From Brachionus koreanus (lineage: Eukaryota > Rotifera > Eurotatoria > Ploima > Brachionidae): a DNA stretch of 64,000 nucleotides. The DNA lies in NCBI GenBank assembly GCA_016987375.1, contig PJRA01000216.1, forward strand, positions 1,544,131-1,608,130, read 5' to 3'. Of this stretch, positions 34,009 to 48,003 are shown one piece after another. A model generated the notes under the pieces. That model did not search any database and was not told the origin of the DNA. It worked only from the letters and a program-made list of their open reading frames with translations. Both the position numbers and the translations under genes were made by a program. Position 1 is the first letter of the stretch; each line of letters opens with the position of its first letter.

Positions 34009-35469
34009 TTATAGATTTATTTTACAAATTGCAAAAGTTTGATCTGGTCCACAGTCTAATGTTTTAATCCGGCCCGGAACATTAACCCTTAAAGGCATAT
34101 GTACTGCTGGCATTTTTTCTCCAATTCCAATATTTCCATATTTATTTCTGCCCCACATAAATAAATTTCCATCATTTAATACAACAGCAGATGAATACAA
34201 ACCACAATAAACTGACATAGCTCGCTTTGATGTTGTACTTTCGATTTCTTCATACGATCCAAAAAGAGTATTTGAAATTTGAGTTGGAACTGAGCTTTCT
34301 TCACACATGGGCCCTTTACCAAGAAGACCATAACCCCATACCCAGACATTTTGATCTGCATCGATTAAAATACATTTAGTTCCCGATGCAGCTACATCTA
34401 AAATAGGTCTTTTCACATAATTCGGAATATTCAAATATCTAGAGACTCCTATTTGAGGTTCGTCCATTCCTGACATCGACAATTGTTTGTATTCATTATT
34501 TCCCCAGCCAAAAATTTCTCCTTCCTCACTCAGAGCCAAAACAAAATCTCCTTTAGTAGAAACTTTTTTGATTTTAACTCCTTTTAAATCTCCTTTAACT
34601 TGCGTAGGTATCGGATTCAAAGTGTAAATTTCTTGTCCTAGTTGACCATCTGCCGACCATCCACAAGTTAACACATTTCCATTTTGACTAAGAAATACTG
34701 TATGATCCTGACCTGCTTTTACTGAAACTATTGTATCTGATGAGTCTAACTGTAAATATTTGAAAACATTTTGTATTACTCCTCTATTTCCAAAGTATTC
34801 CTCATCTTCAATTACTGGCCTAGCGCACTGTCCATAAGAATTATTGCCAAAGGTAAATATTCCATTATTTGTCAAAACAATAGAGTGCGATCTTCCGCAA
34901 GAAAGGTCATGGATGCGAAATTTTTGATTATTACGATCAATGGGAAGTTGAATAGGTACCGGTTGAATAATATATTTGTAATACTCTCCATTTTTCGCTT
35001 GATGAACTCCAATTTGAGACTGAGTATTCATTCCAGTGCCAAATAAATTATGACCTTTGAAGTGAATGCTATTTGAAATTGAAAATAAAGAAAAACCATT
35101 TCCACATGCAACTCGAGTTATATCAGCTTTGTTTCTATCAATCCATCGAAGTCGCCATGGTTTTCTTTGAGTATAAACGCGAGCTTTGTTTCTTGTTGGT
35201 TCAATTAATTCAGACTCGCCTTCATTAAACCAAAAAATATAATCATTTTATTACATTTTTGACTTATTACCTAGTGCTCCAACACCGGCATAGCCCCAAA
35301 CATACAATCGATCAGTGTAATTTTGTTTACCAGATTTAGCGAAAATTTTGGTGCCAACTTGTTTTGGTTGTATAGGAATTTCGTTAAGCTTTTTGCTCAA
35401 CGAAATTGGTTGCTTTTGCTCCTTAACAATTGAAGACAACTTTAAAAAATTAACTTTTTTATTTGCCAT
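34009..35469 (-). CDS. RCC1L: RCC1-like G exchanging factor-like protein, mitochondrial (RCC1L/WBSCR16)
   Basis: Minus-strand exons 35469..35271 and 35219..34009 (51 bp intron, phase 1) give 469 aa; the human protein has 464. It is a seven-bladed RCC1 propeller protein in mitochondria, linked to mitoribosome assembly and inner-membrane fusion. Blades are marked by LYVWGYAGVGALG, GTGMNTQSQIG, CGRSHSIVLTNNG, GNNSYGQC, AGQDHTVFLSQNG, CGWSADGQLG, GWGNNEYKQL, VWVWGYGLLGKGP, CGLYSSAVVLNDG and MWGRNKYGNIG, in the same order as human RCC1L. The N-terminus is basic and Lys/Ser-rich, consistent with mitochondrial targeting. It is divergent with EMC1, 186 bp between start codons. Confidence 0.93.
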
Positions 35470-35655
35470 AATTGAAATATTTCTTTAAATTTAGCTTTAA
35501 AAATAAAATAAAATATCTGATACTTTATTTAAGTTTAATTTGAAACTATTTGTCGACTCATTTTATCATCAAATTTGCATACATCTAAATATCATTTATT
35601 TAAAATTAGTTCTAAATTTGTTACTGCTAAATTCACTCATACTCCTAAATCAATT
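35470..35655. promoter_or_regulatory. Bidirectional promoter region RCC1L/EMC1
   Basis: The start codons of RCC1L (-) and EMC1 (+) are 186 bp apart, so promoters and both 5' UTRs must share this interval. It is AT-rich. No TATA box or initiator could be assigned with confidence. Confidence 0.5.
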
Positions 35656-38600
35656 ATGACTAGATTGAGATTGTTTTTACTGCTTGGTTTACCATTATTA
35701 ACTTTTAGTTTATTTGAAGATCAGGCCGGAACATACGATTGGTAAGATATGTTGTTTAGAGTGGCTTTGTTATTTTTATTTTTACCAGGAGACAACAATA
35801 TATTGGACGACCAGTATTTACAAAGATTTTGCCTAATCAAAATAGAATATTCATTGCATCAGATCAAAACGCTTTAGCTTCATTAAATCTAAAAAATGGA
35901 AATATTGGTATTTATTTTTTAAAATTTAATAAAGAGATAATATTTTATCAAAATTTTATAGTATGGCGAAAAGTGTTTGAAATTGGGGAATCTGGTAGAA
36001 TAAATGATGTAATTTGGGGTCTAAAAGAAATAATTGTGGTGACTAATAATGGTCAACGAGTTCAAGCATTTGATTATAATCAAGGCTTCGCCAGTTGGGA
36101 ATATGCTCTCTTTAAGAGTAATATTCAGAATGTTAAAATCAGTTCAATAGAGTCCAAGAATGTCAAGGATTCGTTTTATTTCACTGATGGAAAAGTTTTA
36201 TGTTTGATAAGTTCACGGCAAAAAAATTGCATTGAATTACCCAAAAAGTATATTATTATTATTTTGAGTATGATTTTATATTTTTGTTTTTTTGTCAAGC
36301 TTTCAATTTGAAAATATTTTCGAGGCTGAAGAGGGAATATTTTTGGTCGGTTTTAAAGATAACATAAGTCATAAGATTCAATACAATTCTCAATTGAGCA
36401 AAATGGTTTCTGAGTCGAATTTGCAAAATTTCAATAAAAATTTACAGTAAATAAGAAACAAATAAATGATTAGATTTTTATTTTTATTTTAAATAGGTGT
36501 ACTTCCTCTTCAAATCAATATTCATGCTTTTCAAAAGAACAATTATTCATTCTAAAAAACCAAATAAATTCAGACAATTCTGAAAAGTTGTACATTCAGC
36601 CATCAAATTTGGGCACCGATTCTTCACCACGCCTTGTTTGGTCATCTCCTGATACTTTTCTTGTAGAAACCAAGTTAAACGAAGAAAAAAATTTCTATGT
36701 TTTTAAGCAATATTCCAAAGAAGCTGATTTAGTTTTGCTAAAAAAGCTTGAATCAATTCAAGCATTTGATGTGCAATTGAATAATAATAAAAATTTTTTG
36801 ATTTTTTCAAAATATATTGGAAACAATAAACTTAATTTTCATACAATTGATTTGGAATCAGCTCAAGAGAGACCGGATGCCTTAATTAGTGCCAATGTTC
36901 AAAGTAATGAAGACCTAATAGAGCTAAAAGTCAGTTTGACAGAAAAAAATTCAAAATTTTCTTTGCTTGTGTCGTGTTTTTTTAGCGATTATTCCCTTAC
37001 AGTTTTTAATCATAAAGGAGTTAAATATTTTACTAGAGAAGAATCACTGGCATATATTGTCGGAGTAGAGATGATTGATTTTCCATTAATTCATTTGCAA
37101 GAAGAGTTTGAGGACGAATTTGGTGCTACCAAACAAGACAATATATTTACCATGTTCTATAAGCGCATACGAACCCAACTAGTGATGCTAAAAGAATTTG
37201 TCCAGATTGACTTGTTGCAAAAAATAAAAAATTTATTGCAAAATAATCCGATTAGATCTAACGAAGATTCGTCGGAAGTGCCATTAGACGAAATAACTCG
37301 AGACGAGTTCAATTTGAACAAAATAATAGTTTCAGTTACTTCAGTGGGTAAAGTGTTCGGCATTTATACAAGTTCAAATGGAAAAATATTATGGAGCTTT
37401 TTCTTAAAGAACACAATACCATTTGGTGTCAATAAAATAACAAATGAAAGTGTTGTTCCATTGTTTGTACAGCGTACTGCAGCTCATGTTCCATACGAAC
37501 CTCAATGTGCGGTTGTTACTAAAATTAAAGACCAAGATAGAACAAAAACAAGAATTTTCTTTTTTAATCCATTAACTGGCCAGCCATCTAAAGATTCGGT
37601 TAGAGAAGGAATCATCCTTGAACAAAATACCAAGCAAGTTTTTCTATCCACATTTATGGATTCTCATTTTTTGAAACCGATAATGATTTTGGATGAGACA
37701 AATAAAATACATGTTTTTCCTGAGAATTCTGCCAGTATATTAAAAACAAAATACGGCAACAAACCAACTATTGTATTCACGGGTCAAAATCAAAATGAAA
37801 ACAAAAATTCTTTAACTGGATACTCAATGAAATTATCAAACGAAGTAGTTTGAAAAAAATTTTTTTTTAATATTTTATTTAAATTTTTTTTATCAGAAAT
37901 TATTAGAAGTATGGAAATTAAATTTTGAAAATGAAAAAATTATTTCAATAGCTTCCAAGCTTTCTAATGATAGAATTCACTCACATGGAAAAGTTCTAGG
38001 CGATCGAAGTGTTTTATACAAATATCTAAATCCAAATATGATCGGTGTAGTGACCAGTGGTGAAGATAGTCAGCAAGTGCCATTTATAAACATTTATTTG
38101 GTCGACACTGTGACCGGGTCGATTATTAATAGCTTTAATCATAAAAGATGTCGCGGACCTGTTCGAATAGTTCATGCAGAAAATTGGTTTTTTGTAATTT
38201 TTATCAAAACATAGAAAGTTAAATGCTATAAAATTTTTTTTAAGTATTCATATTACAACATAAAATTTCGACGACATGAGGTCGCTAGTGTTGAATTGTT
38301 TGAAGGCGACTCACAATTTAATTCAACCCACTTTAGCTCTTTTGATGACATTAAACCTTTAGTTTTTAGCAAGTCATTTATAGTTCAACGAGGTTTTGAC
38401 TCAATGCAAGTTACTCTTACAGAAAAAGGCATTTCTACCAAAGACATAATTGGTATTAAACATTTACACTATTTTAATTTAGACAATGTAAATTTTAGAA
38501 CAAAAAAAATTAGAAAAAATGAAATGAAATGACATGACTATAACTATGTTTCCTTTTCACTTGCTAAAAATTTTCAATCTATTTTTCCAAATGTTTTTTC

Positions 38601-39412
38601 ATTAACTGTAGGGCTTTGCTAAAAACATTTAAAAAAAAATACACTTCTATTCTTTTGTTCTAAAATTCTCATAGTCATATTGATAAATTTTTATGTTTAT
38701 TTTAATATTTGGACAAAATAATCAAAGATCATTTAAAAAAAACTTGATTCCTTCATAAAGAATTTAGCATATATTGAAAAATATAAATTAAGATAAAATT
38801 ATAAGATAAATTCAATTAAATATTAATATTAATCTAGTTTATTTACCAAGTAGTGAAGGTATTAAGTCATATTTTTAGTCATGGCAATAAGTTAAAATTT
38901 ATTTTAAGAATTTAACACTATTTTGTTTTTTTTAAATTTCATTGAAATTTTTTGTCCCAAAAAAAAATAAACAAAAAATTAAAATTCAATTGATTACTAA
39001 TATTTATCTAATCTAAGTCGCTTGTCAATATGGAGTACTCTTGGAGATTCCATGGATTTTAATTGACCCTCGACGTCCCATCAAAATGACTGAGGTCGAA
39101 CGGGAAGAAAATCTTTTGCCATACATGCCAGAAATTCCTCTAAATTATGAATTTACATTGAATTATTACAACTATGTTTATAATATAAGAGGTTTAATCA
39201 CTGCAGCAAGTGGTCTAGAATCGACTAGCTTGGTATTCACTTATGGTTTAGATATATTCTTTACAAGAGTTTTTCCGTCAAAAACATTCGATATGATCCG
39301 GGAAGATTTCGACTATTTTTTCATATCCACTTTGATGGTTGGATTATTATTAGGCACATTATTATCAAAAAAATTGGCCTCTTCATCTAATTTAAAAAAA
39401 GCCTGGAAATAA
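35656..39412 (+). CDS. EMC1: ER membrane protein complex subunit 1 (EMC1)
   Basis: Eight exons: 35656..35741, 35789..35907, 35962..36247, 36300..36446, 36497..37847, 37897..38193, 38245..38452, 39018..39412. They give 962 aa (human 993). It is the large lumenal beta-propeller subunit of the EMC insertase. A signal peptide (LRLFLLLGLPLLTFS) is followed by DQAGTYDWRQQYIG, propeller repeats, the C-terminal block VEVWKLNF-like LEVWKLNF, HKRCRGPVRIVHAENW, ITxRGIT-like LTEKGISTKDII, DPRRP, GLESTSLVFTYGLDIFFTRVFPSK and DYFFISTLMVGLLLGTLLSKKL (transmembrane), ending KKAWK. Introns are about 47-54 bp except the last (565 bp). There the join gives DIIVACQYGVLLEIPW, with Val where a Gly is expected; this last junction is the least certain. 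Confidence 0.92.
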
Positions 39413-39786
39413 AATCCATAAATCAAAAGAGAATTTGTTTGTTTTTATTTCAATTTGATTCAGTCTTCATATAATATTGATGTCTTTTCATAAATAAAAT
39501 TTTTAATTCTATTTTTATTATTATAAATTTTGAATATTTTTTAGAAGAAATTTTCTCACATTACAATTATTGATTTGACGAAATTTTAAATTACGCGGAT
39601 TCAATTCATTGGTCTATTCCTTGCACCTAATTTAACTTTTTTTTGCTATAAATTTAGAATTTTCATGCCAAATGTAGAAAATTTAAATATTTTTTTTCAT
39701 AATTAATAAAAAAAATTATTTTGGTTGATATTTAAAAAAAAAATTTAAATAAAATATTTTGTAGTCAATCAAAAAATAAATTTCAA

Positions 39787-40550
39787 ATGAATCGTTTGTG
39801 TGTGTTGATAGGCCTTTTGATATTGGTTTTGGTCGATTGCAAAGATTACTACAAAATATTAGGAGTAGAAAAAACGGATTCAACAGCTACGATAAAAAAA
39901 GCCTTTAGAAATTTGGCGATGAAATATCATCCAGGTAAAATTCTCAATATTTTTAAATAAAATGTTTTGTGTTCGACTTTTTTTTCAAGATAAAAATCCT
40001 GATAAAAGTGCTGAAACTAAATTTAGAGAAATTGTAGAGGGTGAGTCTTAAGTTAATTGGGATATTTGATTCAAAAGTTTGATGGTGTTTATTTTATTTT
40101 AGCCTATGAAGTTTTGAGCGATCCAGATAAGCGCAAGACTTACGATCAGCAGGGACGAACAAATTTTGATTCCAACAATTTTGATCAAAATGGATTTGAT
40201 TTTAACGAATTTTTTAGAGGCTTCGATGAAGCTATGCGAAATCATCATCAACAGCATCATCATTTTCATCAACAAGCGCACAGAGATAACATGAAAGCAC
40301 ATCATGGTTTTATGTTTGACTTTGACGATCTTTTCAGCGATTCATTCGACTTATTTGGAGACGATGATGATGATCCATTCGGTTCACTGATGGGAAATTC
40401 GTTTCATCAAGAAAGTATATTTAAATTTAATACATTTTTAGTAAAATATATTTTTAATTTGAAGTAAATATAAATCAAAATGGCATGAACTGTAGAACAG
40501 TAAAAAAGAAACAGGGAAATACTGTTATTACACATACTGAGTGTCACTAA
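39787..40550 (+). CDS. DNAJB9/ERdj4-like ER J-domain co-chaperone
   Basis: Exons 39787..39934, 39990..40040, 40103..40414 and 40465..40550 give 198 aa (human DNAJB9 223). A signal peptide (residues 1-20) leads into a J domain ([10 protein letters not shown] through [17 protein letters not shown]) with HPD split by intron 1 (YHP then DKN). A Phe- and Asp-rich middle follows, with a His/Gln run ([11 protein letters not shown]) and FDFDDLF like human FNFDDLF. The last small exon encodes [20 protein letters not shown], matching the conserved C-terminal CRTVTQRRGNMVTTYTDC of DNAJB9, including both Cys. The protein stimulates BiP and assists ER-associated degradation. It lies 374 bp after EMC1, another ER protein, on the same strand. 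Confidence 0.9.
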
Positions 40551-43500
40551 AAATCAATCTTAATCGAAACCATTTATATTGATTTATTTTTTAATTTTTT
40601 TTTGTTTTTTCTGGAAATAAACGTTTTTTAAAATCCCTTAAGAACTTGTGAATTAAAATAAATTTTATGTAATTTAGTTCAGTGTTTAGTTTAAATTATA
40701 TAAAAGCTTTAGGTAATTTAGTCGTCATTTATCACGAAAATTTCGCTTTTAATTAATCAAAAAGCAATTTAGAAAAAGTCGCTGGGGAATTTTTCTATTT
40801 AAAAGATTTAATTTAGACTATTATTATGATAAAAAAAGATTATCAGGTGGCAGTTCGATTTCAATTATTTTAGAAATGAGTTGTTATCTTGGAGAAAGAT
40901 CTGAACGGAATTTTTTTAATTTTCATTTGAACTCTTGTCTATAACAAGATTATTTTCAACAAAAAAAAATGCATAGAGCTCATTAAAATTGATTAAAGAA
41001 AAAGTCACATTAAACTCTTCTATTATCTGAAATTATAGACTTAGGTTTTATGGATATTTACTGAATTTTTTTTCAGATATTTGAGAAGTTTATTGAATTT
41101 TGAAAAAGCTTTATTTGCTTGAATTTTTTAGGCATCTTTAAATAAAATTAAATATAAACAGATTTGACTTATTTTAGTTTTTTATTCCTTAGAATTTTAA
41201 ATAAAGGTCTCTATCAAACATTGAATTTGTTTTCTATTCCAATTTTTTCTCAGATAAATAATCAAGTTGTTTTTTTTTTTAAATAAAATTTAATCAAAAT
41301 GTTAGAAATATATAGCAAACTTAGTACTTTTTTTAAGAGAAATAACACTACATGATTAATTTTAAACTAGTTTAAATGCTAAAATTTTTTTGATGTAAAA
41401 TTCTTTGAAGAATGAACAAAACTTATTAGGCTACGTAAGTTTCTAATGCAAATTCTTTGTCATGATGAATGATTGAAAGCAAAAAAATCAGCGTACATAA
41501 AAATTGATCGTTTCTTACAAATAAAATTCAAATTACTTTACAATTTAAGATTTCCTTAGTTCACAAGACTTGCAATTATTCTCTATAGATTTAATACTAG
41601 ATCATCAGAATAATTTTTTTTCTACAATAGGTTTTAATTAAGCCGAATTTAATTCGCATTCTAATTGTAATAATTTGAATGGGAAGATAGCAAAAATAGC
41701 CATTAATCTTTGTCTAGAAAACAAAAAATTTGCATGATTGAACAAGTTAATAAAATTTGTTTTCTATTTAACAAAAATCACTTCTTATCTAATACACATA
41801 AATGAATCAAGATTAGATCACTGACTTTCGAAACTTGATTCATCCAGGAAAATAAATTAAGTGGAAATAAGTTTATTTAAATTACTAATAATGAATTTGA
41901 ATTTTATTTTTTCTATGAATGGACTTTGGCTCGGAAATAAGTTATCATTTAAACTCTATTTGACCATCTATTTTGCACTTGTAATATCAAATAGTTATTT
42001 AATTGTATGCAAATATTAGTTCAAAAGAAAAAACAAATATAAATAGTATAAATTAACTATTATTGCTATTGACTCGATGTCTATTTTAAATTAATAACAA
42101 TCATAGTCTGTGAATTTTGATATATTCTATCAACCGGTAAACAATCAATGTCACAATATACTTTAGGATTTATAGGCATAAACATTTTTCCATCTCTCAT
42201 ACTTTTACCAAAAAAAAGCAATTTTTTTTTTATTAAATTTTTGTTTATTTAAAATTCAGATTTAACTCTAGAATTTAGATAAAACTGCTTGTCTCATCTA
42301 AATTAATATTTCATACAACAAACAGAAAATATTTGGACGAGTAAATATTTATACATTATTTATCTGTTTCCGGCTGTGCATTTATTTAATTAAATATGCT
42401 TAACCTCTTTCATAAGCGGGAATATCCGTACCAATTTCAACTACTAGCAAGACTATTTCCTTACAATTATTTTTATTTGAAACTATTTAATTTAGCTTTT
42501 ATTTAAAAATCGGAAGTTTTTTCTTTCAATAATGCAAAGATAAGTTTGAAACCCAAAAGCTATTAAAATCAATAAACTGAAGATAATAATTTTCTTAGTT
42601 TATTTGCTAATGAAAAAAATAATTTTTTTTTTTATCAATTAAATGATTTTAAACTTTAAATTTTATTTTAAAATAAAAAAATTAGACAGCCATGAGCTAT
42701 TATGTGTGCTACTGCTATGAAAAAAGTGATAACTCAATAATGCTACTTTCAAGACTGTTTAGATAATGCTAACCTATTTAAAAAAAAACGACTGCTTTTA
42801 TTAGTATTATCAAGAGCAATAAAGAGAACAGCTTGTAGCTATTGATAAAAAAATCATATTTCTCAATTTAATCTCTTCCAACTTCATTTGTATCTGTATG
42901 TAAAAGCAATAAATATTTTTACATATTTGAAAGGACATTTGAACTAAAAATGATGTAATTTTTACCAAGACTTGGTTCCATAAAAAAAAGCTTAAATAAA
43001 TCGAATTTTGTTTTCTATTAAATGCCAGGTTTACATTAAATGTGATGAATTTTTAATTCGAAACGACCACACGTTTCCGGATATTAAAAGGAAAACAAAT
43101 TCATTTATTTAAAGAAATAGAAAGAGCTTAATTTGAGGCAATTGTCGAAAATAGTGTTTCAAAATTTTTTTTTATGTTTTTTTAAATTATCCAGGAAACT
43201 ATTTTTTCTAGGCTTTAAAGTATTACTAGACATGAAAATGTGGTCAATTGTGCGATAAATAAAAATAGACCATTTGAATGAACAAAGAAATAGTACAATA
43301 AAGCACTTGAAATAAATTTGAAATGTTATTTTATTTGTAATTTAAATTGAAATACTCGAAACTAGAATAACAACTTGAAATAGATAGAATGGATGCATTT
43401 TATATATTGCTTGTCTAATACGATTTTAATTTAATTATCCAAAACACGAAAATAAAAATGTCATAGCACTGAAAGCCGCTAGACTTGTTCAAGTGGTCAA

Positions 43501-44405
43501 TAAAAAAAAATTAATTTAAACTCGCAAACTGTTCGTTTCACAGGATTTAAGCGTTCTTTGCTTTTTTTGTTTAATGTCCGATTTACAGGGTGTTTAAGCT
43601 AAATTATCTTTAAATTTTATGTTTGTTAAACATAAGGCCTTAAGGTAGTTTAAATTAATTAGCCTGGATCAAGCAAGAAAAAAAATTAATGTTTTGGTTT
43701 CTTGTGAGAAAGGAGCAATTATTACGATTCATTTAACTCGAATGTGTTTTATCGATTGATCGTATTCCCAATGCAGTATGTTTTTAATTTTTAAAAGTGT
43801 TTGTTTTAAATATTTTGGCCAGTTAAATTAAATGATCAAAAAGCGCTTCTTTATTATATTTAATTAAAGAGAATTCTCGTGCCAGCAAAGGTCCATTCAA
43901 CTGTCAAATACAACAAAAGGATTTTAATTCATTGATAAAACTATCATTGTATTTAATTTAAACAAATGAAGAAAAAAAAATGAAAAAATTTTATTAACTT
44001 TAATTATCGGTTTCAGGACAGACTGTTATCTTATAATCCGTTGCACATACTCATTTATTATCAATCAATAAAATTTTACGACTCATCAGAATTTATGTTT
44101 TGTTTAAAATTCACTTTATTTAAATTTATTTTAAACTTGATTTAAAATCGGTGTTTTTGAGCATTTATTCAAATTGATGGTTTTATTTTTTTAAACAATA
44201 AATCGGAAGTTTTCAGTTAAGTTCATTTACTATTCTAAGTATTTTAATTTCTCATGTAAGTTTCATCTTTTTTAAAAGATCTTTTAGTCAAAAAAAAGCC
44301 AAACTTTAGATCATTTTTTCTCTAAAAAATTAAATCTAGCCTTGAAGTCAAAAAGCTCTCTTCAAGTCGAATAGATATATTCAAAATAGTTCAAGATTTA
44401 AATTT

Positions 44406-44424
44406 TGTTGTTGTTGTTGTTGTT
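44406..44424. repeat. (GTT)n microsatellite
   Basis: About six GTT units in AT-rich DNA. Confidence 0.9.
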
Positions 44425-46692
44425 AGAGACAAATATTTTGTAATAGATATTATTTTTCTAATTTAGATTTTGAAAAAAAGTTTTAAATTTTTATATCAAA
44501 TTTTATTTTTGAAATAATCTCAAATTTATTCAATTTGAAAAGACTATTTTTTTTTTTGGATGAATCAGAAATTATTGTATTTTTTTCAATTGAAATTGAG
44601 ATTTTTAAAACAAGTTTCTTTTTTATTTTTTTTAAATTATCTAACATCCATTGTTGATAATAAAATTAAAGCGATAAATCTATTAAAAATATTAAGACAA
44701 ATTTAAAATTTAATTTAAGAAAAATACGCTTTGTTTCAAATTTAAAGCATAAACTAGCAATTAAATAAAATTATTAATTATCTTTTTTATTCGATAGCTG
44801 TTGCATAATATTTCAACACAATTTTCCTTCCTATTTCAAGTGTTGTTTTTCCTTCGTTAGGAATATTTTTCTTTTTAGTGATTTAGAATTAATTATATTC
44901 GTTTAAGAAAACGAATTTCAATAATTCTAAAAAATATAATTTTTAATCAAAACAAAAATATAACAAGAAAACACATACTAGAAAAATAATCTAAAACGAA
45001 CAAAATTCAATTGACACTGATCGAGCTTTATAAAAAATTGATAACTGTTTTTTTTTCTCTTTTTTTTTTGAATGGGATTATGTAATATAAGAAGGGAATA
45101 TAATTATTCAAGGTAGTTTAGAAAAGCATCGACTCGGAAACACGAGTCGATTTAAATACTTAGATATCAAGTTATATGATTAGTTTATTTTTAGATATTG
45201 AGATAAGATCGAATTGATTAGAGTTATTTAATTTGAATTATTGTGGTAGATTTAGGCCAACTAAAGCTTTCCTAGATTACGTGGCTAAAACTATTAAGAT
45301 CCTATCTTAATTGACTTAAACTTGAACTAAAATCCAATTTAAATTTAAGTTTTCACATGATTTTTTTTAAATATTTTATAAATAAGTTTATAAATGTGAT
45401 GTAAGCCAATTTTACTAATCGGTCACTTAGCATGATCTTTCAGGAATATTCACTAATGTTGACCGATTGATAAAATACAGATCTATAATTAATTGCTAAT
45501 AATATAGTCTAGACTTCACAAATTCTGTTAAATAGATATAATTATAGAAAAAGGGCCAGCTCGGATATAAACTGCGTTTCGCCCACCTATTACTAATTAC
45601 TCTTGTCAATAAATGATCTATAAAAATTGATTTTTTTTATCCTCGATTTGACTTTATGATGAGTCGCTTATGTAACAGCTATAGGGCGTTTTCAGTGATT
45701 GCCAGATAAATATTATCAAAAGTGGAAAGAAAAAAATATAGTTAATTTTAATAATTATTTTGTTTTGTTCCACTGGCAATTCTAAATTGATCGACTATCC
45801 AAATTCATGTTCCCAAAAGATAAAAATGATTAGAAAATTATTTTTTATATAAAAAGTCTATGAATTGTTTAATAATACGTATCATTGATAAGGCAAAATT
45901 TATTTCTGCTAGATGATAGATTAAAATTAAACAAGTTAATTGAATGCGCTAAGGATGCCGAGCAGATGGTATATATTTGTTTGACATAAAAGCTCTTAAA
46001 CCATGAGCAATCTTTCTAAAACATTATATCATAAAGAAGAAAGCGTCTTTTTTTGTTTATGACAGCTTCCGATTTTATATGGTTTAAAACAACTTGAGTA
46101 TTTCATAACAAAACGCATATATATATTATAAATCAAACAAGTTTTAATCGAATGCCAAAATTAAATTAAACCGATATATGATACGGCTTAAATAGCTTAG
46201 GTTGTTTTTAATATAAATAGCTTTTACTATTTTTCTATTCTAATCTGGGAAATACTAGTTTTAAAATTTGTTTCATTTAATTTAAAACTTGTAATTTAAT
46301 TTTAATTTTTTTAAGAGGAAATAGTGATTCTGATTCAATCACATCTAAGCTTGATATTTTTTCAATTGCATAATTATTCGCAAAATCAAGTTTGTTTAAG
46401 ATAGAGAATTTTTACAAGTTATGTTTGCATCATTAAAATTTTTCCAATTGTTTGCTCGAAGGCTTTTTTAAGAGCTTAGTTTTTCAATTTTCTTCGGGAT
46501 AAATAATCGATCAAGTTTATCCAATTGTGTTTAATCTTAAATGTTTACTTTGTCAATTCCCTTTTTTAACTAATTACACAAAACGTTGCTTCACTTGAGC
46601 ATCATAAGATTTTCAAAATAAAAATTTAGAAATTTTTGCTCATTTTTTTTTAATTGTTCATAAGGACCATCAAAGACAGTAGTAGAAAAATA

Positions 46693-46735
46693 TTAACTAT
46701 CAAAGGCCGGAGGAATCTTTTGAACCCCTTTGTTC
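46693..46735. repeat. piggyBac-like terminus (left type)
   Basis: TTAACTATCAAAGGCCGG followed by AGGAATCTTTTGAACCCC. It is the reverse complement of the terminus at 59782-59824 with few mismatches and starts with the TTAA target site. No partner end or transposase found nearby. Confidence 0.55.
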
Positions 46736-47988
46736 CTTAAATTGTTTTTTATTCAATAAAATTAATCATTTTTTATATTTTTTTTTTCAATGATATCTTA
46801 AATCAAAAATATTTTAAATTTATTTAATTTTTATTACAAAATAATTTTATTTTCATTGAAAAAGTAAATAAAAAAATTATTAAGTTAAAACTTTGAATCA
46901 ATTTTGATATTTTAAAAAACGATGCTTCTAAAAGATGGCTGTTAGGAAAGTAAATTTTTCGAATTCGAAATAGGAATTGATAAGAAATATCAAAATTTGT
47001 TTTTAAAAAATTTTTCCCTAGAGAAATTTTAATAAATTTACAAAATAATTTCAAATAATCAATTATGATAAATGCAAATCGACTTGTTTAAAATAAGTAT
47101 AGTTTATATCAAAAAAGTTATCTTTTTCAAATAAAATTTTTAAATTTTAATTCTTAGTTAATAAAAATTTTAGAGTAAAAAATTTAATTTTTCAACAACC
47201 TTAATCTAAAAGACTAATTTTGAGAATAAAAATTGTGGGTATTCTTATATTTTAAAATGAATACAAGAAAAAAAATCTAATTAAAACTAGTTAATTTCAA
47301 GTTATTCAATTTTGTTTATTTCCGAAGCCTGAAAAAGAGTGATACCTCATAGTGGTCAATTTTTTAAAATTTTCTAAAAAATTAGACTATTACCAAATAT
47401 AATTTAGATTTTGGAATTAACTATTTTATGAGTTTGAAAAGAGCAAATATTTGAAAAAATTAAATTATTAATTGAGTCAGCAAGAAATGAGGCCTGAATA
47501 GTGAAATTAGCACAGATTTGATTATCAAACACCCGGTTCGGTATCCGAGTCTGACAGATTAAATAAAAATTAGATTAAGTAAATTTTTCTAATAAAAATT
47601 AATAAGGCCGATGTTGTTATTTAGACAAAACGGTAGATTACCATTTATGTTCAAATAAGAAGACTCTACATTTAATCAACGTGATAATTATACTAGTTAA
47701 GAAGAGAATATATTTTTTCTAGATTTGGGTTATTTCATGGTTAGAATAAACAAATTTAACAATCATTTTGTCATGTTCGAATAATATTCAGTCCAAATAC
47801 ATTTCAAGCTCAAAAAAACTTAAAAATAATTTTACTAATCTAAAATTAATTGCTTCAAATTAAAATAAAATTAAGAAATAATTTGTTTATTGCGGTCTCT
47901 TTGAAAATATAGGCTAAAAATTATAATTTCTTAACAGAAGGATACTTTAAATTGAACTAGTGATGAAAAAAAAACTAAGTTTTACTGA

Positions 47989-48003
47989 GTGTGTGTGTGT
48001 GTG
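47989..48003. repeat. (GT)n microsatellite
   Basis: About seven GT units followed by imperfect GTCTGTCTGTG. Confidence 0.9.

Noticed and set aside
46824..47054. 76-codon minus-strand frame in the 10.6 kb empty region
   Set aside because: Lys/Phe/Ile/Leu composition typical of AT-rich noise; no motif and no exon partner.
47490..47565. Possible tRNA (a GGTTCGGTATCC B-box-like word)
   Set aside because: No A box at a proper distance and no cloverleaf could be drawn.
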